From Mixophyes australis (Eukaryota; Chordata; Amphibia; Anura; Limnodynastidae), in NCBI GenBank assembly GCA_036250195.1, contig JAVHZZ010000006.1, forward strand, positions 184,027,350 through 184,091,349: a DNA stretch of 64,000 nucleotides, given 5' to 3'. Below the pieces are notes generated by a model that was given only the letters and a program-made list of their open reading frames with translations, did no database searches and had not been told where the DNA came from. Positions 12,017 to 24,000 of this stretch are shown here, in pieces. Both the position numbers and the translations under genes were made by a program. The stretch's first letter is position 1; the number at the start of each line of letters is the position of its first letter.

Positions 12017-13255
12017 TTAACATAAGTGCAAGGTTGCAAAATATAGTGATATATAATACTAGTGCAAGGTGGACTAATCAAAGCTAATGATTTATTGCTC
12101 TGGATAACTGCACTTGCAAGTTTCTTATGTTAGTAAGCAATCCCCTTACTGTACTACCTGTGCTACGTACAACTTAGTGAATAAAGAACTGCTGCCTTAC
12201 TTAGCTGATACTAACGTTTATCATTCCCTCCCTACATAACCTCTTCCCATTCTTCTTGTAAGCTGTGTAGATGATAATGTTTAGTTATTTAGGCATTGAC
12301 GTTTCAAAAAGACACAGAAATTGTATTTTATGCTGTGTTTGTATTTTACAGGTTTGTGGTGGGTGTCTGTACAAGAATGTTACAAGCTAAAAATATAACC
12401 CCCATGACATTTCCTCCCCCAAAAGATTTTATAGATACAATATGTATTTATACACATATGGCATTTGTCTTATATATGAACTATATGCCTTTGATTCTCC
12501 TTGTAAAAATAAATTCAAAACAAGGTATAAATGGTCACATATGTTTCACTTTAAGATGGCAAATATTAAATTATAACAAACAAATTGTACCTGCCAATTT
12601 TAGTAAGTTACCAAATGTGATTGCTTATATTTATTTAACAAGACTGGTGCCTTTTTGAACCATTCTAACTTTGTTATGAATATGCTTCATTTGCTTTATT
12701 TTGTCATCTGTCTATAATGCTTTTATTATGGCATAGTATTGATTGTTTCCGTTTTGTGTCTTCGCTTGTTGCTTGTTGCTGACTGAATAGGACACTGGCA
12801 ATGCTGAGTTTTAAACTTTATATTTTACTAATATTTTCAAGGTTAATATTTACCAATATTTACAATAATATTGTTTAACACTATCAGATAGTTCTTTTTA
12901 AAGCATTAGTGAAATGTGGTTGCGTACAAATAATCAGGTATACAGATGTTAACAATTGGATTAGCAAAGGCACAAATGGAAATCTATTCTTCTACTAAAC
13001 CACTTGACTAATTAATTTAAACTGGATATTAAGCCCAAACTTTATTTCTACCAGCATCTACAGAGCACACAACATTTGAAGACAGATTTATGTACTTTTG
13101 TGAAACCTTAAAATGAAATAAATACATCCATGGTTTATTAGTAATAAGGTATGTTTTCAGTTTACTGGCGTAAATAAATCAAAATCCCTGCATCTGGTCT
13201 ATGCTGTGTGCTGTGGCATCTCATTGTGTCTGGTCTACTTCTCTAAGGGACTTAC

Positions 13256-13277
13256 CACATCCTTGCAGAAGCAGCAT
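13256..13277 (-). CDS. CCR7: CCR7 exon 1 coding part (22 nt) with start codon
   Basis: The minus strand reads ACACC-ATG followed by MLLLQGC and one extra base, then a consensus donor G|GTAAGT. The leftover base plus AT from exon 2 makes an Asp codon, and the frame continues into MVHITQ. Human CCR7 likewise starts with a tiny first coding exon (MDLGKP) joined to a signal-peptide exon. Total coding length over the three exons is 1140 nt including the stop, or 379 residues. The start context (purine at -3, ACACCATGC) is good. The assignment rests on splice consensus, phase and the human gene layout, not on residue similarity of this short piece. Confidence 0.75.
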
Positions 13278-13420
13278 GGTGTCTGGTGATGAGTTACTCT
13301 GTGTGCTGGAAGAGATCCTGTGTGAGCTCTAGAGTCAATGAGTGTGAGCTCATCCCGTACAGACAGTATATGCATTGTAACACCTCCCCTGCTTCCTGAA
13401 TTTCAGCATGGTACATGATA
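13278..13420 (-). promoter_or_regulatory. CCR7: Presumed CCR7 5' UTR and core promoter
   Basis: Upstream of the start codon on the minus strand are a TATA-like GCATATACT (13367-13375, about 90 nt before the ATG), an upstream ATG at 13351-13353, and an ETS-like CAGGAAGC next to a G-rich GGGGAGG (about 13385-13400). These positions suit a lymphoid promoter, but no start site can be proved by eye. Confidence 0.35.
13294..13353 (-). CDS. Possible 19-codon upstream ORF in CCR7 5' leader
   Basis: An ATG in context GGGATGA opens a 19-codon frame ending in TAA 16 nt before the CCR7 start codon. It lies in the leader only if transcription starts above 13353. If the TATA-like motif at 13367-13375 is used, initiation would fall near 13340 and skip it. 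The peptide has no family resemblance; if translated it would tend to lower initiation at the main ATG. Confidence 0.3.
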   Translation of the reverse strand: MSSHSLTLELTQDLFQHTE

Positions 13421-14764
13421 TTTGTGAGATTATTATGATGATACACAAGGTTTATTTACTAACTGCAAACTATGGGGATGTGCAAAGCGTTTTATAGTGT
13501 CTATTTGTAGGGCTGGCGCATGCAACAAAAACCCCACACCCACTTTGCGCTTTCGCAAGTTGGGACATATGCGTAGCTCTAAGGACATATGAAAACATAG
13601 CTTCAAGGTCCCATCTAGGACTATGCCCTTCATTAAGGGATTAAATTAATCATAAATGTGATGGAGCATCACCTCTATCACATGTTTTTCTTTGAATGTT
13701 TTTAATACTTGAGTATTTTTGCACATATTAATGCTCTTACCTGCATCAAATGCACCTGACTAGTACAAAAGCCACTCTATTAAAAATATAGAATGGCTGC
13801 CAATTACCAGTGTCTGAGTTCTATTCTGGGGAGAAGGGAATCCAATAAATGCACACTATCCACCCCTTTAATCTCAGGGTACATGTGTGCTCCCAGGTCA
13901 CATTCAACCAGGAAATTACTGGTCCACCTAGCTGTTCCCATCAGAAGATGGAAACTTGTGCAACCCCTGCAGATGCCACTGATGTAATATGCAGGGGAAT
14001 GTACCTCCTGTAGAAACAAGCGCATGATGTCCCAAAATAGCATATGCGCTGCAGGGGCACTTTTTTCTTTTTTACAATGACCCTTAAAGAACATTATATA
14101 ATGTGCTCAGTTAGGAGTGATGATACTAATACTGATGATCTCTGAACCACAGAACTTACAATTTATGAAATTATTAAATTGTGTACTTGTTGTTCTATGT
14201 ATCAAAATATATTTTATTTCACTCAAACTTAATTACATAGACGGCTGTTTCTTGCTTTGTATCTAGTATATATATATATATTACAGAATGGCACACTAAT
14301 TTTCCTGCCACGAAATTATCTTATTACAATTGTTGAGAGATTTTCTATAAAATTCAATTACAGAGGTATGGAGGGATTGAGTTTTCATGGTTCAAGTTGG
14401 CTCTTGCCATCACACAATTGGCAGGGACAGATTAGAAATAAGACTACGGAAAAGCCCGTCCCCCTTATTTTGTTTAGTGTGAACAATAAGACAACACCAT
14501 TAAAGTAAAAATTTTAAGGAAATTTGAATAAAGCTTAATATGATTTTTAGCACGTGCTACTTATATTGTGATTCTATTCTTATTGTATTAGGTTAATCCA
14601 TTGGCACAGATTTGTACCTGAAAAAAAGAAAATATTGTGTGTACCGTACAAACCATATGATTCTGCAAAAGAATAATTTCTGTGCTTAAAACAAATGTGA
14701 TTCTTTTCTCAATCAGCTTACATGAGGCAGGAACAATATGCGGGAAAATATAAACACTCTGATC

Positions 14765-15436
14765 CCGGTTCATTAAAGCACGCAGAGCGAAAATAAATTA
14801 TGTTTTTTTAACGCATGTTCATATCCAACTAGGGAAGGATGTGAAGAAATGTCTCTTGTTGAGTACAGATCTAGGTACGCTCTACTCTGATAGACAAAAC
14901 ACTGCTGGATACGTGCAATACCCATGTGGAATATTATAAAGTCCCAGCAGAAAGCACAGAAAAAAAAGAAAGTATTACATTTTTCCATTCCCTCCCCACA
15001 TAAAATACATGTATCACGATGCTATTAATGTCTACTGTACATAAAATGCATTTTTATAGTTGTTGCTGATTGCAAACACATGTTATAGCATGCATACACG
15101 ACTGTCATCACTATCACTCAGCACTTTTACCTGCCCTGTATCTGGTGCAAGAAAAACACGTGGCTACGAGATGCCCCAAGCTTGAATCGGGCACTGCTGC
15201 ATATACTTGAGCTTTGCATGCCATTACTGTACATTGCTTGCATGCATATACCCATTCCCCTCCCCAATCCGCCCATGGACTCATAGGCTGTCGTAAGTGT
15301 CCTTTGCATGCAAAGAAAAATTGAATGTTCTTGCGTTCATTGGCGTATAGTCTGGTTCTGGGCATGTGCAGAGCGATTATATGGAAAATACAGCACATAT
15401 TGGCATTTAAATTCCTTAATGAATCAGGCCCTATTA
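14765..15436. mobile_element. Probable MITE with CCGGTTCATTAAAG / TTAATGAATCAGGCCC ends
   Basis: The right end TTAATGAATCAGGCCC is the same terminal word as in the foldback MITEs at 19165, 20737 and 46040. The left end CCCGGTTCATTAAAGC is its degraded inverse. The interior is unrelated to that foldback family and no clear duplication remains. Confidence 0.4.
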
Positions 15437-16166
15437 GTGCTACTGAATCTGCTCACCTAGATAAAGGTAGTCTTTAAACAATATCTCCAGTGGTTAGGAA
15501 TAGATCCTGAGACCTTCCTATTTGAGAAGCAAATATTATTTTCACCCTGACAACTTTCGGGGATGTATGGACTTTGAGTATATTTACAAGGCTTACTGCT
15601 AAATAAGTTTCTATAATGCATTCACACTGTGTATATATTTTCTCTTTCACAAGGTATAATACCTTAATAGGGAAAAACTGTTATTTGTTCAACATGTGTT
15701 ATACACATTTTTCATCTCATCAGGCTAGTTTTATTACAGTTGTAATCATTGATGTATGTCAATTGTTTACTTACAGGAACAGGATGTTTTGAATTATGCA
15801 GTTCCGCATAAACCTTTTTTTTTCTTTTACATATTGTCCATTTTATTTGATGTAGGTTTATTTTACTAATCCCGCACTAATCCAGTCCCCCCTTTACAGA
15901 TACTTACTGAAATATAATGTAAAGCATCATTTGTTTAGGAGCTAGGGAGACGTAAAAGAGCTGCCCACACAATTGTTTCTACATTTCTATCCTCAGCTGA
16001 GAAGTTAATTTGCAAACACTCATTTCATTGTCTTCTTAGTTTGAGAAGCAACATTTAAACTCACTAGTATCTTTGCAGTACCAAGGGATACATTTCATAC
16101 TGCAGAAACACTGTTTTAACAGAATAAAATAACAACAGTGTTGTAATGTATATGGGAATGGGGGAA

Positions 16167-16185
16167 GGGGGGGGGGGGGGGGGGG
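16167..16185 (+). repeat. Poly(G) run, 19 bases
   Basis: This is an uninterrupted homopolymer, preceded by GGGGAA. Exact length is often unreliable in assemblies. Confidence 0.9.
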
Positions 16186-17689
16186 TTGTAAGATCCCAGG
16201 CTTACTGTCTTTGATATTTAATACATGCTGGGTAAAATGTCCAGCACACAAGTAAATAGGTTAAAAATACTTTTGTCATGTGCTTATTTGTCCACCTGAA
16301 ATTCACTGTGTAAATTTGCATAGACATGTTGTAAAATAAAAGAGAAGTTATAATTTGATTGGTTTGTATTTATAAAAATATATTGTTTAATTATACTACT
16401 AGTGGCTCTGTGTGAACATATGTTTAAATATAACTCCATAGCATGCTCTTCATAACTGGCTGCATGCTTCCCCTACTGTTCCTTATAACCTATAACAATA
16501 TGTACCATATTGTTATAGGTACTCTGTGTTACCAATCCACATTCATCTTCTGGATGGATGCATTTATGTCATAGCAGGAGGAATGCCTGCATTGAAGGAC
16601 AAACTGAAATGTGACTGCATGTGTTCTACCGCAGTATTGGTGCACCTGCAAGCTACACTTTACACAGCTTGTAGTAACTGAATTCATCTCTCCACCATCA
16701 CTGGTGGCTGACTAAGGCTTTTCTGTATTCTGACTGACTTATAGAAGTCCAGTTTGGTATACAAACCTGGGAATGCTTCTCTGGAAGGCTTAAGAAGGAG
16801 CCAGAGAAGACAAAGAATACCAGCAGCAGAAGTTGGGCAGTCCATCTCCTGTCTGGAGTGTAGGCTGCAACTACATGAAGTGCATACATGAAGACTTTGC
16901 ACTCGAATTGGAATGTTGGCATTTGACACACACACCGTGGGACATTGGCATAGTGAACTGCATCAATATTGCTCTGGAAGTGAAAACCATAGCTGATTCT
17001 GTCCCAGTAGGAATGTAGCGGGAAGTGCTTTGCTAATATGTCCACAGATTCACTTAATCCTGGACCATCAGAATTTCCTGAAATGCAACTAGGAAAGTCA
17101 ATAAAGAACTATATACCTATCTTGCACCAAGTCCTACTAACTTATAGCCTCTCCTTGTAACATTTATAGAGCTGCAGATTACCCTTCCTTATCACTCCTC
17201 CTTTCTTGGACTCAGGTTTGTTGCCATAAGAATATTTGCACGTGTGAGCCACGCTCCATTTCACATGGTCTATTCAGACAAATGTGAAATTAAATCCCAA
17301 TGGACAACACAGAAAATAGATAAGAAATGCTGCATTTAGCAATTTGGTCAGTTGTTTAAAGAATTCATTTTAGGATGATGACTCTCTGCTCCCTAGGCAC
17401 ATGACAAGCCAAAGGACTATTTGGAGACCAATTTGAAAGTTGTCAGGGCAGAAAAACCTAGATTTGCTGTTGGATAATAGAAGTGGATATTGGAAGTTAG
17501 TGGTAGTGCTATAGGTTTAAGAATCCATTTTAGGTAGGAGTTACATCTCTGTTTGTCATTTACCTTCCTACCCATCCTGGTTTTCTTTTATTTATATGAT
17601 GAATGGAATCTGTTGAAGCTGAATAAAATCAGCAGATCACAGCAAGGAAGGATACTGGTTGGGCAGACTGGGTTTCATTACTTCACAGG

Positions 17690-18690
17690 GGCAACACTGC
17701 ATGTAGCACAGTGCCCATAGAATGTTCTCAGCTGGTGTCTGTGGTTAACAGAATGGCTGGAATCTGCCCTTATTACATGGTAAGAAACTGATCAGGAACA
17801 GTTCAGCTGGTATCTAATTTTAAGAATTAATTTAGAGGTAGATCAGCATAAGACAAGTCAAAACAGTGCATAATTAATAAAGTAAATTGCATCTGGTAAA
17901 ATACAGCAAGCAGCATATTGATGAACAGGACAAAAGCATAGTCAACTGGTAAGGGGTAATTTTGCTGGTATCTATTAGTATATAGATATAGTGCAGATAG
18001 GGGTCAGCTGGAATCTGCCCTTATTGAATGGTAATCAGAGTGCAGGAGTTACTCATCTGAGATTTGTCCATACATAAATGTAAGCAGCCAAGTGTAGGTA
18101 TGGCACAGCTAATTGTTTTTAGAAACTAATTGTTTTTAGAAAATGGTAATCAAAGGAATGCAGGTGTGGCTCAGCTAGGATCTGTGCTTACAGAATGGTA
18201 AGCAGAGGAATGCAGGTGTCGCTCAGCTGGGATCTGACCTTATGAAATGTAAGCAGCTGAATGCAGGAATGTATCAGCTGAATGCAGGAATGTAACAGCT
18301 GATATTTATAACAGACTGGTAAGCAGATGAGTGTAGGTGTAGCTCAGCTAGGATATGTGCTTACAGAACTGTAAGCAACTGAGTGCAGAAGGGGATCAGC
18401 TGATCTCTATTTTAAGCAATGGTTAGCAGTCAAGTGTGTGCATGGATTATTTGGGCTCGATTTTTACAGAATGGTAAGCAGGTGAGTACACATGTGGCTC
18501 AGCTGTGATCTGTTTTACACAATGGTAAACAGATTACTGCAGTTGTGACTCAACTGGGATCTGTCCTTACAGACTGGTAAGCAACCAAGTGCAGATATGG
18601 TTCACCAGGATTTATTTTCAGAATGGTAAGCAGCAAAGTACTTGGAAACTCAGAGTGACTTAGTTGGGATCTGCTTTTTACAGAAGGATA
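17690..18690. repeat. Diverged tandem array with splice-site-like core
   Basis: Degenerate units of roughly 45-65 bp share CAGCTGGGATCTG followed by TTACAGAATGGTAAGCAG. Clear copies of the second block start near 18189, 18361, 18473, 18569 and 18611, with weaker ones at 17750-17800, 18020 and 18310. No single unit length holds, so the array is old. No open frame runs through it. Confidence 0.7.
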
Positions 18691-19164
18691 TAATTTAACA
18701 CAATTCTTATGCTGCAGTGAGATATCCTTAAGCAGTAAGATTTTTACTATAGTTTAATACCGTGACTTAATACATCTTTTGACGCTTATACCTGAACTTT
18801 CAACCCGGTCATACTACTAGAATCTATGGAGGTGTTGTGTGTTTCAGCCCACTTTTAGTTCGCTTCAGAACAAAATCAATGTCATCTCCGTAACGAGTAC
18901 AGCTTAAATATCCAGTATGATGCAGTGTCCTTGTCCCAGAGAAGGGGAAACTTCTGGACAAACCAATGAGTTCTCAATAGGAAAAAAAGACAGGGAAAAA
19001 GCACAACAGGATTTCACTGAAGAACATCGGTTATTTTATTTTTTATATTTGTGTTACATTGCCAGATGAAGGTATTCCAAAATGTAACTTTAAATGGATA
19101 TTGATAGATATCTGCTTTACAACATTATTCTTTGCTGGCGTAATTGCCAGGCGCATCTCTCTTA

Positions 19165-19495
19165 GGGCCTGATTCATTAAGGATCTTAACTTGAGAAACT
19201 TCTTATTTCAGTCTCCTGGACAAAACCATGTTACAATGCAAGGGGTACACATTAGTATTCTGTTTTGCACATAAGTTAAATACTACCTGTTTTTCATGTA
19301 GCACACAAATATCAACTTTAAATTTCAGTGTACAAATAAGCTATAAAGTATTTGTGTGCTACATGAAAAAACTGTCAGTATTTAACTTATGTGCCAAACA
19401 GAATACAAATTTGCACCCCTTGCATTGTAACATGGTTTTGTCCAGGAGACTGAAATAAGAAGTTTCTCAAGTTAAGATCCTTAATGAATCAGGCC
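19165..19495. mobile_element. Foldback MITE, 'GGGCCTGATTCATTAAGG' family, copy 1
   Basis: The 331-bp element is almost entirely two inverted arms running from GGGCCTGATTCATTAAGG through TCTCCTGGACAAAACCATG to GCACACAAATA, with a small loop around ACTTTAAATTTCAGTG. Copies 2 and 3 at 20737 and 46040 share the whole design. It is non-coding. Confidence 0.85.
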
Positions 19496-20736
19496 GATAG
19501 TCCTCATATATACATAGCATTAAATGTAAGTAGTTAAAATGCTTCTTTCAAGCCTTCTAAGTGTACTTTGATGCTGATAGTCCAGAAATTATATAAAAGA
19601 ATGGGCCTGTACAAACACAGTTTCTGACAAATGTTACCTTTGTGTCAATTTCTACATAGCCTGTACAGTTACAAAGCAGTATAATATAATAAAGTTCTAT
19701 GGAATTGCTCATTAAGTATATAGCACACTATGCTGCAGGGAAGCTTTGAGATGGGTTGATCAGTGCTCTAGTAAAGTGAGGACAAAGAATAAGTCTGTGG
19801 CCTTAACTAGCTTTTATCTTTAAGATTGGTGTAGAAGTCCTAAAATAATGAGATTAATAATGGAAACGGCAGTAAGAAATTATTGCTCAGTTATCTATTT
19901 ACTCATCTGAGTCAGTGACTTGCGATAGCGATGGGCACAGAAATATGACATACCTCCCAACAATCTGTGTTTTTCAGAGATTAAAATGGGAGTGGTCTGT
20001 CAGAAACAGGGTGGGGGCAAACTGGAAATGGGTATGGCATGGGTGGATGGATATGTGATTCAGTGGATCTTGGACATCACCTAATTTGTCCATATTTTCC
20101 AATCGGATAGAGATTGAGAGATATAATACGCCAACATTCTCTGAGCATCTTATAAAGGGTCCATAAACCTTGCCCTGTTGTATAACATATTTCTCAGTGA
20201 CTTCTCTATCAGTGTTTAATGAATAGCCTAATTTAAAGTGGCTGAGCTTAAAAAATGCTTTACACTTTGAGTACATGTGTTGTGTTTTTTATACCAGGCT
20301 TTGGGTGTGGGATCACAGCACAGGGTTTGTTGTGGTTTCAGGGGAGGGGATAGTGAAATAAACTGTACAATAACTTGTGACATTTCTGTCTAAATAATAA
20401 GTTAGTAACCTTGCTGAGAACATTAGTTACAGATTCCCACAGAATGTTTAATGCTCCATTTTGTGGAGATGTGGAGTGCCTCTGATAGCTGTGGTGGGTT
20501 TCCATACAAGACAAATGATGGATAAACCACTGAAACACAAATAAATCAGCTTCTGGTGCTGCCAGCTGTAAAACATGTCAGTGCACTGTTTGTGGCAGTG
20601 AAACCTCAGTTATAAATTGCATATCTGACAATCGGGTACCCCAATAGATTTTGCCATCTGACTTGGTATCCCGAACCATTTATTGAATTCCATACCCTGA
20701 TAGAGGTAAAAATTTACTGAAATATTTAAACTTGTG

Positions 20737-21067
20737 GGGCTCGATTCATTAAGGAAGTTAGGCAAGAAATTGAGTACATTTTCTTACTTAAGTTTTCTGG
20801 TCAAAGTCATGTTGCAATGCAAGGGGTGTAAATGAGTTTTTTTTATTTTGCACATAAGTTAAATACTGGCTGTTTGTTACGTAGCACACAGATACTTGAT
20901 AGCTTATTTGTACACTGAAATTTAAAGTTGATCTAGGAAAAAATAGCCAGTATTTAACTTATTTGCAAAATAAAAAACTAATTTGCACCCCTTGCATTGT
21001 AACATAGTTTTGTCCAGGAGAAAACTTAAGTACAAAAGATTAGTACTTTCTTTAATGAATCAGACCC
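20737..21067. mobile_element. Foldback MITE, 'GGGCCTGATTCATTAAGG' family, copy 2
   Basis: It has the same arms and loop as copy 1 and the same 331-bp length, with more substitutions at the ends (GGGCTCGATTC ... GAATCAGACCC). The flanks GTG (20734-20736) and GTA (21068-21070) are consistent with a decayed 3-bp duplication. Confidence 0.85.
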
Positions 21068-24000
21068 GTAGTCACCTTGTTATTTACCGCAAGTTATACA
21101 ATTATTCTTATCTATTTTAAATACTGAACATTTTCTTGCAATGGGGGAAAGACCCCATTATAAACGCCTTAAACAAAAAAAAAAACCACTTTGACACAAT
21201 AACTGTAAACCTATTAGTCTTAATGGCAATAAATCAATGTCAATTTCATATGCCCCTTTTATAATATGCAATATAAAACGTCATTGGACTTCCTTAGAAC
21301 AAAAAAGGAGGTTTATTTTTATTATCCCACATATAAGAGAGTATAAAACTACATACAAAACACACAACATAAAGTCAATAAGGAAATTAGAGTTGAGTCC
21401 ATTGTCTGTAAATGAAGTTCACCTTAAAAGCAAAGTTTAAAAAAATCCCTCTTTCCGATCAGTTCAGAATATTAAATACTTTTGGCAATATGTAATCAGG
21501 GGAACCTCGGGAATGTCCATATACTCATAATCCCACATAAAGCTGCTGTAGGTGCTCACATACCTCAATGATGTTATCTTTGTTCCAGTGGAATGTGCAT
21601 ATAAGAACCGGGTATGAACAGAATGGGAATGAGTCTACAATGTGTATTAGATTCTCCCTAGGGCATGGCCTGTGCTGATGATCATAATCATCAGCACGAA
21701 TATTGCACCAGGGTGGAAAACAGCAGCAACAGATATGCCTCCTAGAGTCTTATCTGCATCCTACTAGTATGTAATGAGCATTAACACAACTTACTGTATT
21801 ATGCCTACCCCAACCCGTACCTTCCCTGCCCTGTTCTGTCTCTCTAAGCGTAGAGAGCCGCAACAAGAAGACATGTCTCGTCCGTCTCTACATGACCCCC
21901 AATATGCCTTAAGTACTGCATAATACAGTAAAAAGAAAATACATCGCCTATATGTTTCTTAAAATACACAACTTTCTCACCCCATTTTTTTTCAGTCCTA
22001 ACTGGATATATTGTTGGGTCCAGGAACTCTGTCATTGATTGCTGGCTGAATATATTTTAAATACAGTAGTTAATATGTACATGTAGCAAAACATATACTT
22101 TATCAGATGTTGATTAGGAATAGCTTCTGAGTATTCTATATTGTAATGCAGGAAGAGTCTAGACAGAGCTAAGCAATGGCCTTGGGACAAGAATAATAGA
22201 CATGGCTACAGGGCAGGGTGAATGGCAATATAAGTCTACGTTTAATGTCACCAGGAAAAATAAATGTAGCTGCAGGGCAGGATGAGGTTAAGGTGACCGT
22301 TACATGTCATGACACCAGAAATAAAATATCTGCAGGACAGGATGTCACCAGGAAGAGGAGATATATGGCTGCATGGCAGGACGAGTTGACAGCTAGACAG
22401 GAGGTCAATATTAATGACAAAGGAATCTGGTGGACAGGTTGGAGGTGAAGTGACAGCTGTGTGAAGTCAAAACAGGAACAGCAGAAAAAGTTAAAGGACA
22501 CAAGGTGAATGTGACAGCTGACTGTCCATGCTCATGTAGCCACGGGGCACTCCGGGGGATTGCACAGGTAACTGCAAAATATTCCCAGATTCTACCTATC
22601 ATTTTACTTATTACATTTCTGCCAAATGTCTGGATTACAGCACCTTTTTTTGTCACCTATGCAACACTATTCCCTGACTGTATGTTATGGTTGACACCTT
22701 TTAATAAAAAAATAATACTGGCCTTCCTTTCTCTTATATGTTAGTACCCTATTAACATGGGTGCCGAGTCCCATTTTAAAGGCAAGTAACATTTTGGACC
22801 AGTAGCAACCTTACTATATGCATACATTGAGGGGTGTAAGTGAAGCTAGAAATTATTAAGTTATTGATGGTAGTCCTATGCCAGCAAGCCACTAGCCAGC
22901 TCTGCTGTACCTTAATTTGTGGAATCGTAGTAGCGGAAAAGCTCACATCCCATGATCTGCCACTTACGGCACACAGAGAGTTGGGGTTTGTGGGAGAAGG
23001 TGAGGAGGTCTGGGATGAAGGGTTCTGGGAGTGGGAGGAGAAAAGGGGAGAATTGTACGTGAGGCTGTGTTTGGAGAGTGACATTCAATGCAGGACAGTG
23101 GGAGAACTGTGGTGAAGTGGGAAGAGTGAGGATTGCTAAAAAAAAGCTATCCTGGAAGCAGAGAGCACGGCCTGTGAATGTTGGATGCGCACATATTGAA
23201 GATGGCGTTGCATGATGTGATCACTGGAGTCTATTTATTATCAGGTGATAAGCTTAAACTCCAGCGAAAACAGCTGCTTTCTCTGGATAAAGGCTTATTT
23301 TTCGCTTTATCCAATTCACTGATTTCTCCAGTGCTAACCTCATTTACGCTGAGTATTGCTGTCCCATATACCTCTATGGGGATGACAAAAATGGGCAATA
23401 TATCAAGCAGCGAAACGGTTAACTTTCCCACGCTTTTTTAAAAAAAAAAAAAAAAAATCTCCTGCAGTTAATGACAGTTGTAGACGGCGAAATCATAGAA
23501 ATCTAAATACACTTGCAAGAGGAAAAACAGAAGAGGCAGTTTACATCTTCCTTCTCTGCAGAATGTATGCTTGTCCCCTCTTTCCTAAAGTCATCAGTGT
23601 CTTCTAAATAGAGCTGTAGGTGTGCAATAGGAATTAATAGAAAATTTCTGATCCAGAGGTCTAGTGAAGTTCTATTAGGGCCCCAGTGCAGCAGTAGTGC
23701 AGGGGGGAGACCAGGAAGTCAGTCCTGTCTCCAAGCACTACCCTTGCTTGACTTCAATCATGTTGAAAACTACACAGTCAAAGTATATTTGAGTCTCTGT
23801 CCGCATGTGACAGCACATACCTGGATGTACAAGTCTTTTCCTGGGATTAGGAGACAAGTGGTGCTGCCGTTCAGCTTTGCAGTGATGGTGAAATGCTGCA
23901 AAGAAGCAGTGCAAGAGGTCGTATATTGTTATCTTTACAGGATGTACAACTCACCTGGACAGTCACTTTTCGTTGATGTTGGCCAGGCAAGCTAACATTG

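Larger units (their letters stand above)
7525..13255. other. CCR7 intron 1, MITE-rich
   Basis: This 5.7-kb intron separates the 22-nt first coding exon from exon 2. Apart from the MITEs and repeats listed separately, I see no exon. The stretches 7525-7967, 10101-10846 and 12022-13255 are ordinary AT-rich sequence with short unrecognised frames. Confidence 0.6.
13421..17640. other. No recognisable gene
   Basis: This is upstream flank of CCR7. In mammals SMARCE1 lies on this side, but no SMARCE1 exon is visible. Contents are short unrecognised frames (the longest a 115-codon minus frame at 16698-17045 with no family match), a MITE-like block at 14765-15436, a TA tract near 14268, and a run of 19 G at 16167-16185. 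Confidence 0.5.

Noticed and set aside
16698..17045. 115-codon minus-strand frame as a possible exon
   Set aside because: No family resemblance, no clear splice sites, and an overlapping open frame on the other strand; treated as chance.
17690..18690. Tandem array as a CRISPR array
   Set aside because: Units are degenerate and contiguous without unique spacers of fixed length, and the host is a vertebrate.
19165..19495. Foldback MITE as a microRNA precursor
   Set aside because: The same palindrome recurs at 20737 and 46040 with transposon-like ends, so it is a MITE. Small-RNA production is possible but not shown.
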